This document shows positions 17,636-26,469 of a DNA stretch of 64,000 nucleotides, in pieces (position 1 is the stretch's first letter; every line of letters starts with the position of its first letter). Source of the DNA: Hallerella sp964587155 (GTDB lineage Bacteria > Fibrobacterota > Fibrobacteria > Fibrobacterales > Fibrobacteraceae); contig CAZPKF010000009.1 of the NCBI GenBank assembly GCA_964587155.1, forward strand, positions 29,098 to 93,097. The letters run 5' to 3'. A model generated the notes under the pieces. The model searched no databases, had not been told where the DNA came from, and saw only the letters and a list, made by a program, of their open reading frames with translations. The translations under genes and the position numbers were made by a program.

Positions 17636-19936
17636 ATGTCCACTTTGAACGAACAGGCTTTAGCTTACCATGCAAGCGGCAAACCGGGAAAGATAGAAGT
17701 TGTCCCGACTAAACCGCACAGTACGCAGACGGATCTGGGCCTTGCTTATACGCCGGGGGTCGCCGTCCCCTGTCAGGAAATTGAAAAGGACAACAACAAG
17801 GCTTACGATTATACGGCCAAAGGGAATCTTGTTGCGGTGATTTCGAACGGTACGGCTGTTCTCGGACTGGGTGACATTGGGGCTGTCGCCGGAAAGCCTG
17901 TGATGGAAGGCAAGGGACTTCTCTTCAAGATTTACGCAGGCGTCGATGTTTTCGATATTGAAATCAACGAAAAGGACCCGAAAAAATTCGTTGAAATTGT
18001 CAAGGGAATCGCGCCGACATTTGGCGGAATCAACTTGGAAGATATCAAAGCGCCGGAGTGCTTTGAAATTGAAGACACGCTGAAAAAAGAACTCGACATT
18101 CCCGTGATGCACGATGACCAGCATGGAACGGCCATCATCAGCAGTGCTGCTCTGGTCAACGCCCTCACTATTGCGGGTAAAGACATCTCTGAAGTCAAAT
18201 GCGTGGTGAATGGAGCTGGAGCTGCGGCAATAGCCTGCACAAAGCTTTACCTTTCTCTCGGCCTTAAAAAAGAAAACGTCGTCATGGTCGACAGCAAGGG
18301 CGTTATCCGCAAAGACCGCAAAAATTTGACTCCGCAAAAGGAATTTTTTGCAACGGATCGCACCGATGTTTCCACGTTGGCGGAAGCGTTGAAAGGCGCA
18401 GACGTGTTCCTCGGACTTTCCAAACCGGATGTTTTGAATGCGGAAATGATTCAGTCAATGGCGAAAAATCCAATTGTCTTCGCTTTGGCGAATCCGGTTC
18501 CCGAAGTCTCTTACGATGTCGCAATGGGTGCCCGCGAGGACATTATTTTTGCCACGGGTCGATCGGACTATCCGAACCAGGTGAACAATGTTATCGGATT
18601 CCCCTACATTTTCCGCGGTGCGTTGGATGTCCGCGCTACGGAAATCAATGAACACATGAAACACGCTGCTGTTCGCGCCATTGCGGATCTTGCGCACAAG
18701 CCCGTTCCCGATGTTGTCAATATCGCATATAATTCCGAACGGTTCTCTTTTGGCCGCAAGTATTTGATTCCGAAGCCGTTGGATCCGCGGCTGCTCACGG
18801 AAGTTTCTATTGCCGTAGCGAAGGCTGCTTGTGAAAGCGGTGTCGCCCGTAAGCCGATTACGGATTGGGACGCTTATTACGACAAGCTTCGCGACATGAT
18901 GGGTTACGACAATAAACTGATGCGCGATTATACGGACATGGCAAAGACCAATCCGAAACGCGTCGTCTTCACCGATGGCGAAAGCGTCAATACAATCAAG
19001 GCTGCCGTGCAAACGCTTGCCGAAGGTGTTGCGAAGCCCATTCTCTTGGGCAACGTGGAAAACATCCAAAAGATTTTTGCCGCAGAAGGACTTTCGTCCG
19101 AAGGTGTGCAAATTATCAATCCGCGCTCTGCCGAAGAAATTGGCCGGCGTCAAAAATTCGCTAAGCTTTACAGCGAAGAAAATGGCCGCAATGGCATTAC
19201 ACTTTCTCAAGCTTACGATGAAATGTTCCGCCGGGACAGGTTTGGAATGATGCTCCTCAAAACGGGTGACGCGGATGCGTGCCTTGTTGGCGGAAGCAGC
19301 CGCTTTGCCGATGCCGCGGAAACGGCGAAAAAAATCATCGGTATCCGCAAGGATTACAAGCATTTTGGAGCGCTCCATATTCTGAGCACCAAAAAGGGAA
19401 CTTATTTCCTCGCCGACACATTGGTGAATGCCGATGCCGATGTGGACACGCTTGTCGATATTGCCAAACTGACGCATGATGCTGTTCGTTTCTTTGCGCA
19501 CGAGCCGGTGATGGCTATGCTTTCTTACTCCAATTTCGGCAGCGATCCCAAAAAGACGGGTTGCGCACAAAAGGTTCGGGAAGCGGTCGCCAAACTCCAC
19601 GAACAATATCCGGATTATGTCGTCGATGGCGAAATGCATGTGAATGTTGCGTTAGACGACAAGCTTCGCGACAGCAAATATCCGTTTACCAAACTTTTTG
19701 GTCAAACGGTAAACACGCTCATCTTCCCCAGTTTGAGCGCAGCCAGCACCACGTGCCGTATGTTGTTGTCGATGGGCGTTACCGAAAGCATAGGTCCTGT
19801 GCAAATGGGATTAAACAAGCCCGTGCATTTTGCCGAAGCGGATAGTTCGTCTCACGAGCTGTTCAAATTGGCGGTGATTACTGTCGTTGATGCTATCGCA
19901 CAAGAACAAAAAGAGCGCAGCACAAAATCGCACTGA
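17636..19936 (+). CDS. maeB: NADP-dependent malic enzyme with C-terminal phosphotransacetylase-like domain
   Basis: Interconverts malate and pyruvate plus CO2 with NAD(P). 766 residues in the MaeB architecture: residues 1 to about 430 are the malic enzyme (LGLAYTPGVAVPC, IPVMHDDQHGTAI, VVNGAGAAAIAC, ALANPVPEV), and the rest a phosphate-acetyltransferase-like domain (TDGESVNTIKAAV, LVGGSSRFADAAETAK, ATTCRM-type LSAASTTCRMLL) that is regulatory in characterised MaeB proteins. AGAGGTCAATT precedes the ATG. In a succinate/acetate-forming anaerobe it would link C4 acids and pyruvate. A GC-rich terminator follows directly. Confidence 0.95.
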   Translation: MSTLNEQALAYHASGKPGKIEVVPTKPHSTQTDLGLAYTPGVAVPCQEIEKDNNKAYDYTAKGNLVAVISNGTAVLGLGDIGAVAGKPVMEGKGLLFKIYAGVDVFDIEINEKDPKKFVEIVKGIAPTFGGINLEDIKAPECFEIEDTLKKELDIPVMHDDQHGTAIISSAALVNALTIAGKDISEVKCVVNGAGAAAIACTKLYLSLGLKKENVVMVDSKGVIRKDRKNLTPQKEFFATDRTDVSTLAEALKGADVFLGLSKPDVLNAEMIQSMAKNPIVFALANPVPEVSYDVAMGAREDIIFATGRSDYPNQVNNVIGFPYIFRGALDVRATEINEHMKHAAVRAIADLAHKPVPDVVNIAYNSERFSFGRKYLIPKPLDPRLLTEVSIAVAKAACESGVARKPITDWDAYYDKLRDMMGYDNKLMRDYTDMAKTNPKRVVFTDGESVNTIKAAVQTLAEGVAKPILLGNVENIQKIFAAEGLSSEGVQIINPRSAEEIGRRQKFAKLYSEENGRNGITLSQAYDEMFRRDRFGMMLLKTGDADACLVGGSSRFADAAETAKKIIGIRKDYKHFGALHILSTKKGTYFLADTLVNADADVDTLVDIAKLTHDAVRFFAHEPVMAMLSYSNFGSDPKKTGCAQKVREAVAKLHEQYPDYVVDGEMHVNVALDDKLRDSKYPFTKLFGQTVNTLIFPSLSAASTTCRMLLSMGVTESIGPVQMGLNKPVHFAEADSSSHELFKLAVITVVDAIAQEQKERSTKSH

Positions 19937-19956
19937 TTTTTGCAAAGACGTCTTTC

Positions 19957-19983
19957 GCCCCGGGATTCCGGGGCTTTTTTTTT
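19957..19983 (+). terminator. Terminator of maeB
   Basis: GCCCCGG (19957-19963), loop gatt, CCGGGGC (19968-19974), then nine T residues. Strong intrinsic terminator. Confidence 0.92.
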
Positions 19984-20058
19984 GAACGAAACGCCTTTTA
20001 CACGGAAGTTGCGGAAAAAATATTTTGCTTTCCAAATGCCGTTTTATTTTTCAAAACA

Positions 20059-21465
20059 ATGAAAACGGTGCTTCGAATTTTTGCGTGGATTTATTTGGGC
20101 GTATTTGGAAATGGATGTTCTTCTCCTGATGCGGCAAATCCGATGGAAGAATATTTCTCACCTTCGTCGGGGAATGATGCTGTTTTGCTTTCTAGCTCTG
20201 CTGGAGTCCCTGCGCAAGAAAGAGATTCCGCTGATACGGAAATGTCGTCTGCGGTTTATCCGTATTCTTCGAATTCAACAGAAAGTGCTTGGGATTCGAC
20301 TCCCAATGGAATTCCCTATTTGAAAATAGCGACAAACGATGGCGCTAAAATCGAAGTGGATTACGTCCTCTGTTCCATTCGATTGAATGGAAATGGAGTT
20401 TACGAAAACGTTGTTGTCGATAGTGTGAAAATTAGACAGCGAGGAAATTCAACGCGGATTTATTACGACAAAAAACCGTATCGGATAAAGCTTCCCGTAA
20501 AACAATCTCTGCTTGGACTTTCGGCAAATAAAGACTGTGTCCTACTTGCCAATTACCGCGACCCGACAGGGTTTATGAATGCGATTGCGTTTGACATTGC
20601 CCGCGAAATGGGTAACTTCGCTTTTGTGAATTCCAACCGATTTGTCGATGTGGAATTAAATGGAGAATACATTGGATTGTATCAGTTGACAGAGCAAATT
20701 GAACGCGCCAAAAGTCGTGTGAACATTGGCGTAGACGGAGTGCTGCTCAGTTTGGATGTGGACGATGGACCGGAAGAATCTCCTGCAGCGGGGAATAATT
20801 TTGTTTCTTCCGTTTATCGGATGCCCGTGGCTGTTAAATATCCCAAAAATCCAGACGGGGCGACCCTTGATTCTATCCGCGAAGATTTTGCCGTTCTTGA
20901 AACGTTGATTCAACAGCAAAAAATAGATTCCCTCAAAATGCGAATGGATGTTTCTAACTATATCGATTTTATTCTTCTCCAAGAAATTACGCGAAATGTA
21001 GAACTGGCCGCTCCGCGGAGCATGTATCTTTATAAAGAAAATGGAAAATATTATCTGGGACCTGTTTGGGATTTTGACGGCGGATTTGCGTTTGATTGGG
21101 CTTCGATGACAGATGGTCACAACTATTTTTCGTCACAGACTTTTTTGTTCGAAGACTTCGTGTATAAAAATTCCATTCCCGGATTTTTTGCGGACTTGTT
21201 TAAAGATTCCTGTTTTGCTGCCGATTACGAATCGCGATGGAAAGAACTTCAACCTGAAATTCTCTCCGTTCCATTTCAAAAGCTGGATGCGTATCAAAGA
21301 GAAAACGACCGAGCGCTGAAAAAGAATGCGCAGCGTTGGCCTATTGACAAAGACTTCGAAGAAGAAATTGGCAATTTGAAAAAATGGTTAGAAGAGCGTG
21401 TGCGGATTTACACAGGAACCATTCCTGTCGAAGAATCGCAAAATCCTTGGATGGGGTTTCGCTGA
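20059..21465 (+). CDS. CotH-kinase-family lipoprotein with Ser-rich tether (copy 1)
   Basis: 468 residues. A hydrophobic signal ends in GNGC, an imperfect lipobox, followed by a Ser-rich, disordered stretch to about residue 90 that should hold the domain off the membrane. The rest is a CotH-type atypical protein kinase domain: KIRQRGNSTRIYYDKKPYRIKL, CVLLANYRDPTGFMNAIAFDIAREMG, ELNGEYIGLYQLTEQIER, and the catalytic/metal motif GPVWDFDGGFAFDW. CotH phosphorylates proteins in Bacillus spores; in Fibrobacter-like organisms the surface role is unknown. TATTTTTC lies 6 nt before the ATG, with no SD. Its TGA abuts the reverse stop of the esterase gene with no spacer. Confidence 0.88.
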   Translation: MKTVLRIFAWIYLGVFGNGCSSPDAANPMEEYFSPSSGNDAVLLSSSAGVPAQERDSADTEMSSAVYPYSSNSTESAWDSTPNGIPYLKIATNDGAKIEVDYVLCSIRLNGNGVYENVVVDSVKIRQRGNSTRIYYDKKPYRIKLPVKQSLLGLSANKDCVLLANYRDPTGFMNAIAFDIAREMGNFAFVNSNRFVDVELNGEYIGLYQLTEQIERAKSRVNIGVDGVLLSLDVDDGPEESPAAGNNFVSSVYRMPVAVKYPKNPDGATLDSIREDFAVLETLIQQQKIDSLKMRMDVSNYIDFILLQEITRNVELAAPRSMYLYKENGKYYLGPVWDFDGGFAFDWASMTDGHNYFSSQTFLFEDFVYKNSIPGFFADLFKDSCFAADYESRWKELQPEILSVPFQKLDAYQRENDRALKKNAQRWPIDKDFEEEIGNLKKWLEERVRIYTGTIPVEESQNPWMGFR

Positions 21466-22668
21466 TTAGTTGGCTGGTTGAAGCTTCCGTCCGCGCAAAT
21501 CAAAATGCTCCCCTTGAATTTGAACTTCGAATGCACCGTCTCGCACAAGAATTTTAGCAACGGACTTTGCCTGTGTTCTGTTTTGAGGACGGTGCATGGC
21601 GGATGTTTCTTCGTAAAGCGGCGTTAACGCGTCTGCCCATAAACGGTGCATGGCGGCTCCGCCGCCGGTTTCTGCGTTAGGATGCACGCCATCGCTGGCT
21701 AAAAGTTCCGGATGTTCTTTGAAATAAGAGAAAAAGTCGGGACCTTTGGGGAGGCTGTTCACTTCTACCAGAGAATCCAAGGCGCTCAAGTAGAGAGGAT
21801 TCACTTGCCATGTGGCTTTTGCGGAATCTGTAGCGATGATGCGGGCGATAATCGGTGTGATGCCATGCGCTTTGGCGGAATCAATAATGGTTTGCATGTT
21901 TTCAATGTAATTTTGCAAATTCCAATCTCCACCACCCCAAGCGTCATTTGTTCCCATTTCAATGGCCCAAAAATGGACGTTACCGACGTTTTCCAAATAC
22001 TGAGGAAGATGGGCTACGACTTCGTCGCTGTTGATGCAGCCGATGCCTCCGCGGAGCATTGCGGGCGTGTGATCGGGGAATTTTTCGTGAATGAGGGCGG
22101 CTGTTGTTTTTGTCGTATCGGATTCTTGTTGTTTCAATCCCATTTGGCTGATGCTTGTTCCCATGAAGAACCACGTGTCGTCGCCACCGTCTGTTACGTC
22201 GAATACTTCGATTTCAAGAAAACTTCCCATTTCATTTTCTGAAGAAAACCGGATCCAGGATTTTTCTGCGAAATCGATGTTCACGCCGCGTGAAAGAACT
22301 TCATTTCCGGTGATGACGTAAGCTGTATCCCAATCGCCATCGAGTCCCGTAGTGCTGTTTCCGGAGGTCAGAATGGAAAAATCGGAAAGAGTTGTGGTCG
22401 AGTGTCCGCAATTCGAAGTGTAATTTCCCCAGCCAACTTCGCCGTTTGCATAGAGTTCCCACGAAACGAACAATTTAGAAGCGCCCTTTCCGACGGGAAT
22501 GGCGATATCTTTGGCCGATACGGATTTCCAGTTTGTTAGACTTCCGTCGGTCAGAAAATTACTTTGACCAGAAGGGAGATAGGCTGGTTTTCCGGAAGAA
22601 AGATTTTTATTTGGCAAAATGGCCAAAGCGAATGAAGTGCAGAGGGTGATGGTGGCGAAAATTTTCAT
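21466..22668 (-). CDS. Secreted SGNH/GDSL esterase with N-terminal beta domain
   Basis: 400 residues. A Sec signal (MKIFATITLCTSFALA) is followed by a beta-rich domain (about 25-165) that looks like a carbohydrate-binding jelly roll. The SGNH hydrolase domain follows: block I FMGTSISQMG (nucleophile Ser), block III EMGTND, and block V DGVHPN (catalytic Asp/His). The last 40 residues are basic and end in AFEVQIQGEHFDLRGRKL, like the basic C-terminal modules of Fibrobacter secreted fibrolytic enzymes. A polysaccharide deacetylase/acetyl-xylan esterase role is inferred. TAGATTGT upstream is a likely promoter element. It converges on the CotH gene with abutting stops. Confidence 0.85.
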   Translation of the reverse strand: MKIFATITLCTSFALAILPNKNLSSGKPAYLPSGQSNFLTDGSLTNWKSVSAKDIAIPVGKGASKLFVSWELYANGEVGWGNYTSNCGHSTTTLSDFSILTSGNSTTGLDGDWDTAYVITGNEVLSRGVNIDFAEKSWIRFSSENEMGSFLEIEVFDVTDGGDDTWFFMGTSISQMGLKQQESDTTKTTAALIHEKFPDHTPAMLRGGIGCINSDEVVAHLPQYLENVGNVHFWAIEMGTNDAWGGGDWNLQNYIENMQTIIDSAKAHGITPIIARIIATDSAKATWQVNPLYLSALDSLVEVNSLPKGPDFFSYFKEHPELLASDGVHPNAETGGGAAMHRLWADALTPLYEETSAMHRPQNRTQAKSVAKILVRDGAFEVQIQGEHFDLRGRKLQPAN

Positions 22669-22778
22669 AAGAGGTCGTCTTCTTTGGCGAAAATTGTTTG
22701 ATTCTGTTACAATCTATATTTTCTACAAGGATCGGTCGTTTCAAAAGCTATCTTTATCTTTAGATTCAAGGAGATTTT

Positions 22779-23501
22779 GTGAGATCAAAAATTTTTAGTT
22801 TTGCATTCGCCGTGCTTCTTTGCACCGTTTCTGCCTTTGCTACGGGAACGCCGGACTCTTCTGCTGCGCTTTCCGAGGGCTCTATCTATTCAAAAATCAC
22901 GGGTTGGTATAGTGAAAATCTGAATTACGGCTCCGTTGCCCTTTTGATGGCGATAGAAAGCTCATTTATTCCGTTTCCCAGTGAAGTTGTCGTGCCGCCC
23001 GCGGCTTACAAAGCGCTCCAACCGGATTCCGGGTTGAATATCGTTTTGATTGTGTTGTTCGCCACGCTGGGAGCTTTGGTGGGAGCCTTTGTCAATTATT
23101 ATTTGGCTAAGATTTTGGGGAAGCCGATTGTTTACAAATTCGCCGATTCGCGGATTGGGCGCATGTGCCTTCTCGATTCTCAAAAAGTGGAACAGGCCGA
23201 GGCTTTTTTCCGCAAGCACGGAGCAATTTCCACTTTCGTCGGCAGGTTGCTTCCGGCGATTCGGCAGTTGATTTCAATCCCGGCAGGGCTTTCGGGAATG
23301 AAGCTCTTTCCTTTCGCCCTTTTCACAGCGTTGGGCGCTTTGATCTGGAATTCGATTTTGGCTGTTCTCGGCGTCATTGCGCATGGGCAAAGTGATATGA
23401 TTGAAAAATATAACACGGAACTTTCGATTGCCATTTTGGGACTTGCCGGAATTTTCATCTGTTATGTTTTGTACAAAGGTCTCCGCAAAAAGAAATCCTG
23501 A
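22779..23501 (+). CDS. DedA-family membrane protein
   Basis: 240 residues, GTG start with a clear AAGGAG at 6-nt spacing and a TATCTTTA promoter element upstream. An N-terminal signal-like helix (ending FAFAVLLCTVSAFA) precedes the DedA/SNARE-associated domain. This has the acidic membrane motif ESSFIPFPSEVV, the re-entrant FVGRLLPAIRQLISIPAGLSGM with conserved Arg residues, and four to five membrane segments. DedA proteins are linked to undecaprenyl-phosphate or phospholipid flipping. It is followed 25 nt later by rarA, so the two probably share a transcript. Confidence 0.92.
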   Translation: MRSKIFSFAFAVLLCTVSAFATGTPDSSAALSEGSIYSKITGWYSENLNYGSVALLMAIESSFIPFPSEVVVPPAAYKALQPDSGLNIVLIVLFATLGALVGAFVNYYLAKILGKPIVYKFADSRIGRMCLLDSQKVEQAEAFFRKHGAISTFVGRLLPAIRQLISIPAGLSGMKLFPFALFTALGALIWNSILAVLGVIAHGQSDMIEKYNTELSIAILGLAGIFICYVLYKGLRKKKS

Positions 23502-23526
23502 TTTTTTGAAATAAGAGAAAAATCCG

Positions 23527-24819
23527 ATGGACAACCATTCCGAAAAGCCTCTTGCAGAACGGCTTCGCCCCGCGACCCTAGATGATTTTCTAGGGCAGGG
23601 GAAAATCCTTGGCGAAAACAGCATGCTGCGTCATGGCATTGAATCGGATGCGGTTCCCAGTTTGATTTTTTGGGGACCTCCGGGGTGTGGAAAGACAAGC
23701 CTCGCGAACGTTATCCGGGTTTACACGAAAAAACGTTTTGTCTCCATTTCTGCTGTAGAATCCGGGGTCAAAGAAGTTAAAAATCTTTTGAACGAAGCCG
23801 AAGCGAATCGAAAGTTGGGGATGGGGACGATTCTTTTCATCGATGAAATTCACCGGTTCAACAAGGGACAGCAGGACGCGCTTTTGAAAGCCGTAGAAAC
23901 CGGAACGGTGACGTTGATTGGTGCAACGACGGAAAATCCCGGTTTCGAAGTGAACTCGGCGCTCCTTTCCCGGTGCCAGCTGATTCTCTTTGCACCGCTT
24001 TCCACCGATGACTTGGCAAAACTCGCATTGCGCGCTTTGAAAGAAGATCCGCGGGGGCTATGCCTTTCGGATGTTGAAATTTCTCAAGAGACGCTTTCCC
24101 GCTTGGTCGCACAAGCGGATGGCGATGCGCGATTCCTGCTGAATCAAGTCGAATGGATTGCCAAAAATTTAGGGGGGCGAAAGGTTATCGATGAAACTCT
24201 CCTGGATTCGATACAATACAAGAAGCCTCTCCGTTATGACAAATCGAGTGAAGAACATTACAATTTAATCTCGGCACTTCACAAGTCTATCCGCGGAAGT
24301 GATCCGGATGCGGCCGTATATTGGCTGCACCGGATGCTTCAGGGTGGTGAAGATCCAAAGTTTATTTTGCGGCGATTGACCCGGATGGCCATGGAAGATG
24401 TCGGTTTGGCGGATCCCAACGCTCTTTTGCTTGCAAATGCCGCCCGCGAAGCGTTTGAATTCATGGGAGTTCCCGAAGGACTCATCGGACTTGACGAAGT
24501 GGCCATTTACCTTTCCCTTGCGCCCAAAAGCAACAGTGTTGAAGTGGCGGGGATGGAAGTGGACCAAGTGATTCGGCGAACGGGAACTCTGCCTGTTCCC
24601 AGGGCTTTCCGGAATTCTGTCACCAAGGTCGGCGAAATGCTCGGCTATGGGAACGGCTACCGCTACGACCACGATAGTCCCGGGGCTTATTCCGGGCAGG
24701 AACATTTGCCAAAAGAGCTTGCCGGAATGCATTTTTATGCGCCAACGGATTATGGCCGGGAAAAAAAGATGGCGGAAAGGCTTGCCGAATTGCGCGCCAT
24801 CAAAGAAAAATCCGAATAG
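23527..24819 (+). CDS. rarA: Replication-associated recombination protein A (AAA+ ATPase)
   Basis: 430-residue AAA+ ATPase that acts at stalled replication forks and binds SSB. The N-terminus LAERLRPATLDDFLGQ is diagnostic. Walker A is GPPGCGKTSLAN, Walker B ILFIDEIHRFNKGQQDALL, sensor 1 LIGATTENPGFEVNSALLSRC. The C-terminal half has the MgsA/WRNIP1 tetramerisation region (SALHKSIRGSDPDAAVYWLHRML, YLPKELAG-like HLPKELAGMHFY). Full length. It lies 25 nt behind the DedA gene. Confidence 0.96.
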   Translation: MDNHSEKPLAERLRPATLDDFLGQGKILGENSMLRHGIESDAVPSLIFWGPPGCGKTSLANVIRVYTKKRFVSISAVESGVKEVKNLLNEAEANRKLGMGTILFIDEIHRFNKGQQDALLKAVETGTVTLIGATTENPGFEVNSALLSRCQLILFAPLSTDDLAKLALRALKEDPRGLCLSDVEISQETLSRLVAQADGDARFLLNQVEWIAKNLGGRKVIDETLLDSIQYKKPLRYDKSSEEHYNLISALHKSIRGSDPDAAVYWLHRMLQGGEDPKFILRRLTRMAMEDVGLADPNALLLANAAREAFEFMGVPEGLIGLDEVAIYLSLAPKSNSVEVAGMEVDQVIRRTGTLPVPRAFRNSVTKVGEMLGYGNGYRYDHDSPGAYSGQEHLPKELAGMHFYAPTDYGREKKMAERLAELRAIKEKSE

Positions 24820-24933
24820 CGCAAAACGTCGACTGTTTGGCAAAATTGCCCGATAAGGGAAAGTTTTCCTTGGATAGTTTGTCCTTTTTCAACCTTTTTA
24901 ATATAGTTTTGGGAAAAACTGAAGGAGTTCCGA

Positions 24934-25731
24934 ATGAATTTCAAATTGCTCGCGGCGGCGGCTGCTTTGTGTATTTCTCCGTCTTTTGCCATTTTGGGCA
25001 TTGGCGTCCACTACGCTCCGAATTTTGGGACCAGCCTTGACGCTTCGGGAATGGAAGAGATTACCGGATTCAAAGCCGGCGGTAAAGAACTTGCCAAGGT
25101 GGAATTTGCTCATGGATCTTTCAGCAGTTTGCAGGGCTTGGGTCTCAAAGTGTGGGTGGACATTCTCCCGATTATCGATGTCGAAGCGACTTACAATTTG
25201 CAATGGGGCTCTTACAGTTCGACTTTCGCCGTGACGGGGATTGACGGCAAGACCATTGAACGCGATATAGAACTGGAATTTGACGGCGTTCCATTTGGCA
25301 AGACGACTCCGAAATTTGTCGCAATGAATGGAGACCTTTCCATTACGATTCCCATGACAAGCCTTCCCATTATTCGTCCCTACATCGGCGGGGGAATCAC
25401 CTATTATCTGAGCACTCCCATTATGAGCGCCAAATTCATCAACGGTTTTATGGAAAAACTCGCCGATGCAGATTTGCAAAACGCTCTTCGGGATGGAACG
25501 ATGGACGAATCCCAGGCCAAGAAACTCGCCAATGAACTTTCTTCAAAATTGCAAGACGATGGTTTGAACACAAATGTCGGCGGCCATGTGATTTTGGGTG
25601 TCCGTGCCAAATTGCCGATAATTCCTATCGCTGCTTATGTAAACGGCAAATATTATTTTGGCATTGACTACGATGACGAAGTGGATGCGTCTGCATTTGT
25701 CCTCGAAGCGGGCGTGGGATTTGCTCTTTAA
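24934..25731 (+). CDS. Predicted outer-membrane beta-barrel protein
   Basis: 265 residues with a Sec signal (MNFKLLAAAAALCISPSFA) and a mature part of alternating hydrophobic strands: WVDILPIIDVEATYNLQWGSY, IIRPYIGGGITYYL, AAYVNGKYYFGIDYD and a final LEAGVGFAL strand, the pattern of an outer-membrane barrel. A helical, charged insert at about 168-210 interrupts the strands. GAAGGAG precedes the ATG, and a TATAGTTTTG promoter-like motif lies 35 nt upstream. A response regulator starts 24 nt after its stop, so it may be the output or first gene of that unit. I do not recognise a named family. Confidence 0.75.
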   Translation: MNFKLLAAAAALCISPSFAILGIGVHYAPNFGTSLDASGMEEITGFKAGGKELAKVEFAHGSFSSLQGLGLKVWVDILPIIDVEATYNLQWGSYSSTFAVTGIDGKTIERDIELEFDGVPFGKTTPKFVAMNGDLSITIPMTSLPIIRPYIGGGITYYLSTPIMSAKFINGFMEKLADADLQNALRDGTMDESQAKKLANELSSKLQDDGLNTNVGGHVILGVRAKLPIIPIAAYVNGKYYFGIDYDDEVDASAFVLEAGVGFAL

Positions 25732-25755
25732 GGCATTGAAGTTGGAGTTTTTCGC

Positions 25756-26469
25756 ATGGACAAAAAAAATACGAACATCACGATTCTCATTGTTGAAGAT
25801 GAAATTGCGATTGCTGAAGGCTTGGTCGATTTGTTGGAATTTCAAGGTTATCGGGTCAATCATGTCTCCGATGGCAATGCGGGCCTTTCTGAAGGATTAA
25901 GTGGAAAATACGGACTGATTCTTTTGGATTTGATGCTGCCGGGGCTAGACGGCTTTACTGTGTGCGATAAAATCCGCGAAAAAGACAAGGATGTTCCCAT
26001 TATCATTCTATCTGCCAAGAATTCCGACAAGGATATTATTGACGGTCTGAAATATGGCGCTGACGATTATATTCCAAAGCCCTTTGCTGTCCCCATGCTT
26101 TTAGCCCGCATCGAAGCGGTTCTCCGCCGTTCTCGTTTGACAATGGAAGGTGATGGAAAATTGGCGGCCGGGAATCTCCGGGTGAATTTCCGTGAATATT
26201 GCGGATTCCGCGGCACGGAAAAGCTTACGTTCACCCGCAAGGAAGTCGAAATTCTCGAATATCTTTGGAATAACCGTGACCGGGCTGTTCCCCGGGCCGA
26301 GTTGTTGAATAAAGTTTGGGGTTATGAAAATGCGGAATCGGTCGACACGCGCACTGTTGACATCCACATTACAAAGCTCCGCAAAAAAATTGAAGACGAT
26401 CCTTCGCATCCGCGCTTGTTGGTGACGTTCCGGGGCGAAGGTTACCAGTTGCGGGAAACTCCGGATTGA
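25756..26469 (+). CDS. OmpR/PhoB-family response regulator
   Basis: 237 residues. The receiver domain has the acidic pocket VEDE (14-17), phospho-acceptor D58 in ILLDLMLPG, and the conserved Lys in IPKPFAV. The C-terminal winged helix has LTFTRKEVEILEYLWNN and SVDTRTVDIHITKLRKKIEDDPSHPRLLVTFRGEGYQL, the OmpR-type recognition helix and wing. It is coupled to the histidine kinase, whose ATG overlaps its TGA. Targets are unknown; the upstream outer-membrane protein and downstream genes are candidates. Confidence 0.95.
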   Translation: MDKKNTNITILIVEDEIAIAEGLVDLLEFQGYRVNHVSDGNAGLSEGLSGKYGLILLDLMLPGLDGFTVCDKIREKDKDVPIIILSAKNSDKDIIDGLKYGADDYIPKPFAVPMLLARIEAVLRRSRLTMEGDGKLAAGNLRVNFREYCGFRGTEKLTFTRKEVEILEYLWNNRDRAVPRAELLNKVWGYENAESVDTRTVDIHITKLRKKIEDDPSHPRLLVTFRGEGYQLRETPD